From positions 16,073-80,072 of the forward strand of contig PGTK01000008.1 of the NCBI GenBank assembly GCA_002794705.1: a stretch of DNA of 64,000 nt. Reading direction: 5' to 3'. Under the pieces are notes generated by a model. The model did no database searches. It saw only the letters and a list, made by a program, of their open reading frames with translations, and was not told the DNA's origin. The position numbers were made by a program, and so were the translations under genes. The DNA comes from Candidatus Thermofonsia Clade 1 bacterium (lineage in GTDB: Bacteria; Chloroflexota; Anaerolineae; Aggregatilineales; UBA2796). Shown one piece after another: positions 50,361 to 58,675 of this stretch (position 1 is the stretch's first letter; each line of letters starts with the position of its first letter).

Positions 50361-51872
50361 TCAACCCGTCAAGTTGCGCACGTCTTCCATGCTGATCCAG
50401 CCGGCGCGCAACGCCATCAGCGCCGCCTCAGAGCGGCTCTTCACGCCCAGCTTATCAATGGCGTTTTTGAGCAAGCGCGGCACGCTGCTCTCCTCAATGC
50501 CAAGCCGCGCCGCGATCTGATCGTTCTCTTCAAAGCCCGCCGCCACACAGCGCAATACGGCATGTTCCTGCTCGTTGAGCGGATCGCTCCGATCCATGCT
50601 GCGCAGACCCTCCACAACGCGCTCTGCCACGCCCTGACCCAGCACTGTGCTGCCCTCATAGACATCCTTGACAGCGCTGACCACCTCCTGCTCAGTTGCC
50701 GTCTTCAGGATGTAGCCATTGGCGCCGCTGCGCAGCGCACGCATGATGTAAGGCGTCTCATCTCGCGCTGTCAGCACCAGCACTTTGCTGTTGGGACTCA
50801 AGCGCTTGATCTGTGGCAGTGCATCTAAGCCGCTCAGATTCGGCATGTTCAAGTCCAGCAGCAGCACGTCGGGCTGATGTTGACGGCACGCCTCAATCGC
50901 CTCATAGCCGTCGCCTGCCTCCGCCACCACCACAATCTCGCCTGAGAGCTCAAGGTAAGCGGCAAGCGGCGTGCGCAAGCTAGGATGATCATCGGCAAGC
51001 ACAGCGCGGATGCGCGGCTTGCTGCGCGCCTCCATTGTGACAGCCCCCGTGCTTGCCGCAGGCTGCTTGAAGACTGCATCAAGCGCCGCTGCCATCTCCA
51101 GCGCTGTTGAGAAGCGCTGCTCAGGCTTTTTCTCCAGCGCCTTCAAAATGACCGCCTCTAGGCTGTGCGGCAAGTCTCTGACCAGCTGACTGGGCGGCAC
51201 GGGCGCCTTGTTGACCTGCTGAATCAAGATCGAAGTGATATCATCGGCGTCGAAGGGCAGTTGTCCCGTGACCATTTCATATAGCACCACGCCGAGCGAA
51301 TACAGATCAGTGCGCGGATCGAGCGGCTTGCCCTGTGCCTGCTCAGGCGAGAGATAGGCGGGCGTGCCGATGATCGAGCCGTGCGCCGTCAAGCGCTTCT
51401 GACTGCCATCTATCGGAATGGCGAGTCCGAAGTCCATGATCTTGATCGTATTCTCAGGCGTGACGTAAATATTGGCGGGCTTGATATCCCGATGAATGAT
51501 GCCTGCTCGATGCGCGTAGTCCAATGCGAGGCAAATCTGGCTGCCCAATTGCGCCGCCGTCTCAGGATTACACGGGATGTACTCGTAGAGCGGCTTGCCG
51601 CGCACCAGCTCTACGACTAAGTAATAATCATCGCGGTCGCGCCCGCGATCGAAGATCATCATGATATTGGGATGATTCAACTTCGCCGAAGCCTGCGCCT
51701 CCTGCTCAAAGCGCTGGCGCGTGGTGGCATGAACGTGCGGATGCAGCACCTTGATCGCTACGGCGCGCCGCAAGACCGTATCCGTGCCGCGATAGACCGC
51801 TGAGGTCGCGCCTTCGCCGATCAGTTCCTCCACCAAATACCGATCATTCAATCTTTGCCCAAGTCTGACCAT
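50361..51872 (-). CDS. Hanks-type Ser/Thr kinase fused to NarL-type response regulator
   Basis: 503 residues. Kinase domain 12-265: GEGATSAV (19-26), ATP lysine in VAIK (K41), catalytic loop HRDIKPAN (127-134), DFGL (147-150), GTPAYLSPEQ. A 25-residue linker leads to a receiver domain: acidic pair DD (294-295), phospho-acceptor D340 in LLLDLNMPN, T368 in LVLTARDE and K390. The C-terminus is a LuxR/NarL helix-turn-helix (DPLNEQEHAVLRCVAAGF, IEESSVPRLLKNAIDKLGVK). There are no PASTA or membrane segments, so it is cytosolic. Kinase and DNA-binding output in one chain implies a direct phospho-signalling regulator. Confidence 0.93.
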   Translation of the reverse strand: MVRLGQRLNDRYLVEELIGEGATSAVYRGTDTVLRRAVAIKVLHPHVHATTRQRFEQEAQASAKLNHPNIMMIFDRGRDRDDYYLVVELVRGKPLYEYIPCNPETAAQLGSQICLALDYAHRAGIIHRDIKPANIYVTPENTIKIMDFGLAIPIDGSQKRLTAHGSIIGTPAYLSPEQAQGKPLDPRTDLYSLGVVLYEMVTGQLPFDADDITSILIQQVNKAPVPPSQLVRDLPHSLEAVILKALEKKPEQRFSTALEMAAALDAVFKQPAASTGAVTMEARSKPRIRAVLADDHPSLRTPLAAYLELSGEIVVVAEAGDGYEAIEACRQHQPDVLLLDLNMPNLSGLDALPQIKRLSPNSKVLVLTARDETPYIMRALRSGANGYILKTATEQEVVSAVKDVYEGSTVLGQGVAERVVEGLRSMDRSDPLNEQEHAVLRCVAAGFEENDQIAARLGIEESSVPRLLKNAIDKLGVKSRSEAALMALRAGWISMEDVRNLTG

Positions 51873-51989
51873 GCCGCAATGCCTCGCTGTGCCGAAAATA
51901 AGCGTGCGTTTGAGAAAATATGCCGCCTATATAATATAGAACGCACGTCGCCCCTGTGAGACTATGAGTTTAGCCCTAAATGCCACCAC

Positions 51990-52051
51990 GCGCTAGAAAT
52001 TAGCAAGGTGCCTTTGGGTGATTCAACCCAATTTTTCGTGAAATCTAGCGC
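51990..52051. repeat. Nested inverted repeat in the kinase/methylase intergenic region
   Basis: Outer arms GCGCTAGA (51990-51997) and TCTAGCGC (52044-52051) enclose an inner hairpin TTGGGT (52014-52019) / ACCCAA (52026-52031) followed by TTTTT. The inner part could be a weak plus-strand terminator; the 62-base element as a whole resembles a small palindromic element. It lies 66 bases upstream of the methylase gene. Confidence 0.45.
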
Positions 52052-52116
52052 CCGCGTCTCTGCTGCGCTATAGTTCAGCGGCATCGAATATTCTTGCTCA
52101 AAGTTGATCGTTGATC

Positions 52117-55100
52117 ATGATCGCGTCAATCTCTCCTAATAGCATCCAAGCGCAGCTTGAGAGCCTCAGCAGCCTTGATAAGCTACGCGACTTTTTTGTC
52201 ACCCTCAACTATCCGTGTGCCGACGAGACGCTCCTGTCTGCATCCGTAGCGGGCGCCCTCGATCAGCCGCGCATCATCGCCAAGTCAGGTGACTTCAAAA
52301 TCATCTACACGCGCCTAGAGAGGCTCTCGCGCACATTAGAGCGCGACATCATCTCGAAACTTCTGCCCGATCATCCTTACGCCCTCTTCGTCTTCAGCGA
52401 TCCAACTTACACCGCTTGGCACCTCGTCAACGTCAAGCTGAGCTACAGAGAGCAAGACGCCCACCTACGCCGCATCTTCCGCCGCATCACCGTCAGCCCT
52501 GAAGAGCGCCTGCGCACTGCCAGCGAGCGCCTCGCCATGATCGATCTCAGCCGCTTGCCGTCCAGCGAGCAGGATTCCGCCCTCGCCATTCAGGACTTGC
52601 ACGACAAAGCCTTTGACGTGGAAGCTGTCACGCAGGAATTCTTCAGGGCATACCGCCGTCACTTTGAAGGCGCCGAACAGCAGATCTGCGGACTGAACGG
52701 CGACCAGCGCCGCACCTTCACCCAGCGCCTCTTCAACCGCTTGATGTTCATCCTCTTCCTTGAGCGCAAAGGCTTCCTCAAGTTGCCCGATCAGCAAGGC
52801 AGAGATTACCTACGGGCGCTCTGGGATCGGCACAAGGCAGAGGATCGGGATGATTTCTACACAGCCCGCCTCAAGCCGCTCTTCGCAGCAGGGCTGAACA
52901 CGCCCAATGAAGTCAACATCGTCGGCATTAACTCAAAGGGCGCCGTGCAGTTGCTGATCGGCAATGTGCCATATCTGAACGGCGGTCTGTTTGAGGAACA
53001 TGCCGACGAACAATCGCAGGCGCTCCGCGTGCCTGATAGCGCCTTTGTGGGCTCTAATGGGAACGTCTTTCAAGACCTGTTCTACCGTTACAACTTCACA
53101 GTGGATGAATCCACGCCCTTTGACGTTGAAGTTGCCGTTGACCCGGAGATGCTGGGCAAGATTTTTGAAGAGCTGGTCACGGGGCGGCATGAGTCGGGCA
53201 GTTACTACACGCCCAAGACCGTTTCCAGCTTCATGTGCCGCGCCGCCCTCAGGAGCTACCTCCAGCGGGCTTGCCAAGAGAGCGACGCAGCCCTTGACGC
53301 CTTCATCCACGAGGGCGACACCAGTATGCTGCGCACCCCTGAGAGCGTCCTAGATGCCCTGCGCAGCGTCCGAATCTGCGACCCCGCCTGCGGCAGCGGC
53401 GCCTACCTGCTCGGCATGATGCAGGAACTCCTGCGCTTGCGCCGCATCCTATTCGATAAACATCAGATCGACTCGATCAGCGTCTACAATCGCAAGCTGC
53501 AGATCATCCAGAGCAACCTCTACGGCGTGGACTCAGACGAATTTGCCGTCAACATCGCCCGTCTGCGCCTGTGGCTCTCGCTGGCAGTGGAATACACAGG
53601 CGACGCCCCGCCGCCCTTGCCCAATCTCGATTACAAGATCGAGATCGGCGATAGCCTGACCGCGCCCGCTCCAATCTTGCCGCCCAATGGCAACCTCCAT
53701 TTCCGCGAACGCCTGATTGAAGATTTCAACGCCGCCAAAGCCGCTTTTTTGGTGGCGCACGGCAACGAAAAGATCGCCGCCCGCGAAAAGACCGATCGCG
53801 CCCGACAAGACATTCGGGATTGGCTGCGCACCAATGTCGAAATCCCTGAGGATGCTTTCGATTGGGCAGTCGAGTTCGCTGAAGTCTTCAAAGAAGAAGG
53901 CTTCGATATCGTCATTGCTAACCCGCCCTACATCCGCCATGAGCTGATCGCCACCAAGGGCGCCCTGCGCAGCACTTTCGGCGTGCGCTTCACTGGCTCA
54001 GCCGATCTCTACGTCTATTTCTACTTCCGCGCCCTAGAGCTGCTCAAGCCGAACGGCACGCTCTGCTTCATCAGCAGCAACAAATGGCTGCGCGCCGCCT
54101 ATGGCGAAAAATTGCGCGCTGAGCTGGCTCAAAACGTCCAGATCCAGCACCTGATTGACTTCGGCGACCTGCCCGTCTTCGGCGCGACCGCCTACCCGAT
54201 GATCTTCACTGCTCGCAAGGCGCCGCCCGCGCCGGCGCACGCCTTCCGCGCCCTGCCCGTCCGCGATCTAGAGGTCTTAGATCGCCTGCCCGCTGCCCTG
54301 CGCGCACAGGGCTTCGATCAGCCACAAGCGAGCCTTTCGAAAGAGGGCTGGACGCTGGCTGAGCCCGGAATCTTGGCGTTGCTGGAGAAACTGCGCCAAG
54401 GCGGCACGCCGCTGGGCGATTACGTGAAGGGCGCGATCTATCGCGGCGTGGTGACGGGCTATAACGAGGCGTTCGTGATTGACCGCGCCACCCGCGACCG
54501 CCTGATCGCTGAAGACCCTAAGAGCGAAGAGGTCATCAAGCCGTTGTTGCGCGGGCGCGATATCAAGCGCTGGCAGATCAACTTTGCTGAGAAATACCTG
54601 ATCTTCACGCGGCGCGGCATCAAGATTGATGAGTACCCTGCTATCGAGCGGCACTTGCTGCAATACAAGGCGCGCCTCGTGCCTGATGGCAAGGGCGGGC
54701 GCAAAGTTGGCAGCTATATGTGGTATGAAATTCAGAATACCATCGCCTACTACGCCGAATTCGAAAAGCCGAAGATTGTGTGGGGCAATTTAGCCACCAA
54801 GCCACAATTCGCGCTTGACACGCAGAGGTTCTACGTAAACTCGCCTGCCAAAATTCTAGTGGCACATCCGGACGACCTGCCATATTTGGTGGGCATTTTG
54901 AACTCAAATGTCTCGCACTGCCTGATCGCACACATGGCGGCAGAGCGGCAGGACGGTTTTGTGGAATATATGTCGATATATGTCGCTCAAGTGCCCATTC
55001 CGAATGCGCCGCAGGCGCTGCGTGCGCTGATCGGGGCGGTGGCGCGCCGCCTGACCGAGCTGGGCGGTCGCGGGAGCGAGGTGACCGACCTAGAGGCGCA

Positions 55101-55194
55101 GCTGAACGATCTGGTCTATCAAGCGTACGGGCTGAGCGCGAGCGAGAGCGGGCTGATCGAGGCGTATGTCAACGGAAAGGCGGCTGAAGCATGA
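52117..55194 (+). CDS. Eco57I-type DNA N6-adenine methyltransferase with target recognition region
   Basis: 1025 residues from the ATG at 52117 (TTG 52111 also possible). A 330-residue N-terminal region precedes KIFEELVTGRHESGSYYTP, the helical lead-in to the methylase. Motif I DPACGSGAYLL and the catalytic motif IV NPPYIRHE are at about 424-434 and 604-611. The C-terminal 350 residues are TaqI-C/Eco57I-like recognition domain (KPLLRGRDIKRWQI, YNEAFVIDR, EKPKIVWGNLA). The N-terminal region has no clear PD-(D/E)xK nuclease, so cleavage probably comes from the coupled PLD-helicase protein. The end overlaps that gene in ATGA. Confidence 0.87.
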   Translation: MIASISPNSIQAQLESLSSLDKLRDFFVTLNYPCADETLLSASVAGALDQPRIIAKSGDFKIIYTRLERLSRTLERDIISKLLPDHPYALFVFSDPTYTAWHLVNVKLSYREQDAHLRRIFRRITVSPEERLRTASERLAMIDLSRLPSSEQDSALAIQDLHDKAFDVEAVTQEFFRAYRRHFEGAEQQICGLNGDQRRTFTQRLFNRLMFILFLERKGFLKLPDQQGRDYLRALWDRHKAEDRDDFYTARLKPLFAAGLNTPNEVNIVGINSKGAVQLLIGNVPYLNGGLFEEHADEQSQALRVPDSAFVGSNGNVFQDLFYRYNFTVDESTPFDVEVAVDPEMLGKIFEELVTGRHESGSYYTPKTVSSFMCRAALRSYLQRACQESDAALDAFIHEGDTSMLRTPESVLDALRSVRICDPACGSGAYLLGMMQELLRLRRILFDKHQIDSISVYNRKLQIIQSNLYGVDSDEFAVNIARLRLWLSLAVEYTGDAPPPLPNLDYKIEIGDSLTAPAPILPPNGNLHFRERLIEDFNAAKAAFLVAHGNEKIAAREKTDRARQDIRDWLRTNVEIPEDAFDWAVEFAEVFKEEGFDIVIANPPYIRHELIATKGALRSTFGVRFTGSADLYVYFYFRALELLKPNGTLCFISSNKWLRAAYGEKLRAELAQNVQIQHLIDFGDLPVFGATAYPMIFTARKAPPAPAHAFRALPVRDLEVLDRLPAALRAQGFDQPQASLSKEGWTLAEPGILALLEKLRQGGTPLGDYVKGAIYRGVVTGYNEAFVIDRATRDRLIAEDPKSEEVIKPLLRGRDIKRWQINFAEKYLIFTRRGIKIDEYPAIERHLLQYKARLVPDGKGGRKVGSYMWYEIQNTIAYYAEFEKPKIVWGNLATKPQFALDTQRFYVNSPAKILVAHPDDLPYLVGILNSNVSHCLIAHMAAERQDGFVEYMSIYVAQVPIPNAPQALRALIGAVARRLTELGGRGSEVTDLEAQLNDLVYQAYGLSASESGLIEAYVNGKAAEA

Positions 55195-58100
55195 TAGGTC
55201 TGAGCGATATCATAGATAACCGTGAGAGCGCACACTTCGCCGAGCGCTTGCGGCGCTTTCTGGTCAACAGTCAGGCGGCGCATTTTGCCGTCGGCTATTT
55301 TTTCCTGAGCGGCTTTGCCGAGATCGCCGATGAATTGGCGCGCCTAGCTGAAGTGCGGCTGCTGATCGGCAACATCAGCGATCGAGAGACGGTTGAGCAG
55401 CTGGCAGAGGGCTATCAGCATCTGGCGCTCGTGAAGGATTCAATCGAGGCGCAGACGTATCGCACGCAGCTTGAGATGCTCGAGGTGCGCCAAGCGACGG
55501 CGGCAGCGCTGCGGGCGGGCGTGGATCAACTCGATCAGACCGAAAAGCTGGAGCGGGCGGCGCAGCTGCTGATCGAACTGATCCAGAGCGGGCGGCTGCA
55601 GGTCAGGGTCTATACGCGGGGACGCTTGCACGCCAAGGCATACATCTTCGACTACGGCGCGGTCTACGATGCAACGGGCGCGCCCATCGAGCGGGATGAG
55701 ACGGGCGTCGCAGTCGTTGGCTCATCAAACCTGAGTTTGGCGGGCATTCAGCACAGCACAGAGCTGAACGTGGTGGTGCGCGGCAACGCCAATCACGCGG
55801 CGCTGAAGGAGTGGTATCAGGCGCTGTGGAATGAGGCGCAAGAGTTCGATCAGGACTTGATGCACATCCTGCGAGAGTCGTGGGCGGGCGGCTTGGCGCG
55901 TCCATACGATATCTACATGAAGGCGCTCTACAGCTTGGTGGAGGATCGGATAGATGGTCAGCAGAAGAAGCCGCCGCTCTGGACAGATGAACTGACCGAT
56001 AAGCTGACCGAATTCCAGAAGGTGGCGGTCAAGCAGGCAGTTGCGATGATACGGCAATACGGCGGGGCGTTCGTCAGCGACGTGGTCGGTTTGGGCAAGA
56101 GCTACGTGGGCGCGGCGATCCTCAAGCACTTCGCGTGGGCGGAGTGGAGTCGGGCGCTGATTGTGTGTCCAGCCTCGCTTGTGAAGATGTGGGAGCGCTA
56201 TAACAGGCAGTTCTGGCTGAATGCGCAGGTGCTTTCCATGGGCAATCTGCGCGAGAATGGCGATGTCACATGGTTGCGCCGCACCTATGAGCAGCAAGTG
56301 GACTTGGTGCTGATAGATGAGAGCCATAACTTCCGCCATACGGATACGCAGCGCTATCGGGTGCTGCAGGAGCTCACGGCGCAGGGCAAGCGGGTTTGCT
56401 TGCTCACAGCTACGCCGCGCAATCAGAGCGTCTGGGATATCTACAGCCAGATCAAGCTCTTCCATCCGCACGACACGACTCAGCTGCCGGTGCAGCCCGC
56501 CAATTTGCGCGAATATTTCAAACTGATCGAGATAGGAGAGCGCACCTTACAAGAGCTGCTGCAGCATATCCTCGTGCGGCGGACTCGGCTGCACGTCTTG
56601 CGTTGGTACGGCTATGACGCTGAGACAAATCAGCGCATTGATCCAAACAATTTTGAGCCGTATCTGCGCGGGGAGCGGCGCGCCTACGTCTGTGTGAACG
56701 ATAGGAAGCAGTTTTTTCCGCAGCGCCAACTTGAGACAGTTGACTACAGCATCGAGGCGACCTATCACGGCTTGTACGATCAGCTGCGGGGCTATATCGG
56801 TCATGGCAGGACTGAGATCAGTGCTGAATTGCCTGATGAGTTGGTCTATGCACGCTACGGCTTGTGGTGGTATGTGCGCCAAGAGAAACGGCTACAGAAA
56901 CCTTATGTGGATTTGCAGACGGCGGGCGCGAATCTGCGCGGCTTAATGCGGATCATGCTCTTCAAGCGCTTTGAATCGAGCGTGTACGCCTTCCGCGAGA
57001 CGGTCAAGCGCATGGTGAAGGTGCATCGGCTGTTTTTGGAGGCAATGGCGAAGGGTCATGTGCCAGCCGGCGAAGAGGCGCAGCAGCTGCTCTACGAATC
57101 AGACCTTGAGGATGAAGTAGCGCTGATGCAGGCGCTAGAGGCGGTCAGTGGGCTTTACGATATCAACGATTTTGAGGTCGAGCGCTTGCAAGCGCACTTG
57201 CAGCACGATCTGGCGATCTTGGAAAAAATCTTGGAGCTGGTCGAGCCGATTCGCCCAGAGCAAGACGCCAAGCTGCAGACTCTCAAAGCGCTCTTAGAGA
57301 AACCTGCCTTGCGCGATAAAAAGCGCCTGATCTTCACGCAGTACGCCGATACTGCCCGCTACCTGTATGAGCAGCTCAATCCGAAGAGCGATAGAGCTAT
57401 TGAAGTGATCTACAGCAACAATCGGGATAAGTCAGCGATCATCGGGCGGTTCGCGCCGAAAGCGAATCCGGAGAGCGCAGGTACGCCTGAGGTGCACACG
57501 CTGATCGCTACCGACGTGCTTTCCGAAGGCTTGAATTTGCAGGATTGTAACATCATTATCAATTACGACTTGCATTGGAATCCTGTGCGGCTGATTCAGC
57601 GCTTTGGGCGCGTGGATCGCATCGGCACGGAGCATGACGTGGTCTATGGCTATAACTTTCTGCCAGAGACGGGCATAGAGCATAACTTGGGCTTGCATGA
57701 TCGCTTGGCGCGGCGCATCCAAGAGATTCATGAGACTATCGGCGAAGATACAGCGATCTTGGAGCGCTCAGAGCGGCTGAATCCGGAGGCGTTCTACGCG
57801 ATCTATGAGCGGCGGATCGGTGCGATCAGCGAGGAAGAGCTGGACGAGACTGAGTTCTTAAGTCTGAGTGAAGCGGAAGAGATGTTCCGCCAAATGCGCG
57901 AGCAGAATAGCGCCGAATTTGAGCGGATTCGGTCGCTGCGGAATGGCATTCGCTCTGCCATGCCTGAGGGCGGGAAGCGCGGCGTGTTTGTGTTATGCCG
58001 CTCAGGGCGCTATAAGCGGGCATACGTGGTGGAGCCTTCAGGTGAGATTGTCGCCAAAGATGTGAGTGAGGTGCTGAAACTGTTGCACTGCACGCCCAAT

Positions 58101-58517
58101 ACGCCGACGGGCGAGCTGCCAAGCGGCTATAGCGAGCTGGTCATGCGCGTCAAGCGCCAGTTTGAGGCGGAGGTCAAGCAGCGAGAGCAGGAGCAATCGC
58201 ACCGAACGAGGCAGACGGTTGGGCAGCGCTATGCGCTTGATCAGCTGCGGCTTTTGATGCAGTCCAGCTCAGGGGAGAAGCGTGAGCAGATTCAGCTGCT
58301 GGAGAAATTCCTGCGCGAGACATCTACCGCTGGGCTGAATCGAGAGTTGAATCGGCTGCGCCAAGGGGCTGTGAGTGGGAATGCCTTGTTTGAAAGTTTG
58401 ATTAAGTTGTACCATCAGTATGGCGTGAACAATCGCGCAGAGCAGCCAACATCAGAGCAAATAATGCAGGAAAAGCGCGAGAATTTCCCGATCATTATCT
58501 GCAGCGAGGCGCTGTGA
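55191..58517 (+). CDS. PLD-nuclease/SF2 helicase of restriction-type defence module
   Basis: 1108 residues. An N-terminal phospholipase D-type nuclease domain has a single HKD motif (H147, K149, D154, then GSSN 177-180). Next is a SNF2/RapA-like SF2 helicase: Walker A VGLGKSY (K303), DESH box (376-379), LLTATPRN, ATDVLSEGLNLQ (773-784) and QRFGRVDRIG (803-812). The C-terminal 280 residues are helical and charged. The combination resembles ATP-dependent restriction proteins in which PLD dimers cut DNA after translocation. It is coupled to the methylase by a four-base overlap, so the pair probably forms one restriction-modification or phage-defence system. Confidence 0.88.
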   Translation: MIGLSDIIDNRESAHFAERLRRFLVNSQAAHFAVGYFFLSGFAEIADELARLAEVRLLIGNISDRETVEQLAEGYQHLALVKDSIEAQTYRTQLEMLEVRQATAAALRAGVDQLDQTEKLERAAQLLIELIQSGRLQVRVYTRGRLHAKAYIFDYGAVYDATGAPIERDETGVAVVGSSNLSLAGIQHSTELNVVVRGNANHAALKEWYQALWNEAQEFDQDLMHILRESWAGGLARPYDIYMKALYSLVEDRIDGQQKKPPLWTDELTDKLTEFQKVAVKQAVAMIRQYGGAFVSDVVGLGKSYVGAAILKHFAWAEWSRALIVCPASLVKMWERYNRQFWLNAQVLSMGNLRENGDVTWLRRTYEQQVDLVLIDESHNFRHTDTQRYRVLQELTAQGKRVCLLTATPRNQSVWDIYSQIKLFHPHDTTQLPVQPANLREYFKLIEIGERTLQELLQHILVRRTRLHVLRWYGYDAETNQRIDPNNFEPYLRGERRAYVCVNDRKQFFPQRQLETVDYSIEATYHGLYDQLRGYIGHGRTEISAELPDELVYARYGLWWYVRQEKRLQKPYVDLQTAGANLRGLMRIMLFKRFESSVYAFRETVKRMVKVHRLFLEAMAKGHVPAGEEAQQLLYESDLEDEVALMQALEAVSGLYDINDFEVERLQAHLQHDLAILEKILELVEPIRPEQDAKLQTLKALLEKPALRDKKRLIFTQYADTARYLYEQLNPKSDRAIEVIYSNNRDKSAIIGRFAPKANPESAGTPEVHTLIATDVLSEGLNLQDCNIIINYDLHWNPVRLIQRFGRVDRIGTEHDVVYGYNFLPETGIEHNLGLHDRLARRIQEIHETIGEDTAILERSERLNPEAFYAIYERRIGAISEEELDETEFLSLSEAEEMFRQMREQNSAEFERIRSLRNGIRSAMPEGGKRGVFVLCRSGRYKRAYVVEPSGEIVAKDVSEVLKLLHCTPNTPTGELPSGYSELVMRVKRQFEAEVKQREQEQSHRTRQTVGQRYALDQLRLLMQSSSGEKREQIQLLEKFLRETSTAGLNRELNRLRQGAVSGNALFESLIKLYHQYGVNNRAEQPTSEQIMQEKRENFPIIICSEAL

Positions 58518-58615
58518 GTCAGTAGAAAAGATCGAGCGCCTCCCATTGCGCCTGCTTATCCCACATGACAAATGACTTCGCCTTTTGTGATGAATTGCAC
58601 TAGGCAAACCCTTCG

Positions 58616-58669
58616 AAATCTTATAAAATCTCAGTGAACTTCAATCTTCACTGAATTTTTATAGGATTT
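58616..58669. promoter_or_regulatory. Imperfect 23-bp inverted repeat masking the ribosome binding site of the PucC-like gene
   Basis: Arms 58616-58638 and 58647-58669 match at 20 of 23 positions around loop CTTCAATC. The right arm contains the AGGA that would bind the ribosome, nine bases before the ATG at 58676. As RNA, the hairpin would hide it. The left arm contains TATAAAAT, so as DNA the element could instead be a -10 region within an operator. Confidence 0.6.
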
Positions 58670-58675
58670 CGGACT

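Noticed and set aside
52117..53100. PD-(D/E)xK nuclease in the N-terminus of the methylase (type IIG enzyme)
   Set aside because: IIAKSGDFKIIYTRLE has scattered acidic and basic residues but no convincing D...ExK arrangement; the coupled PLD protein supplies a nuclease.
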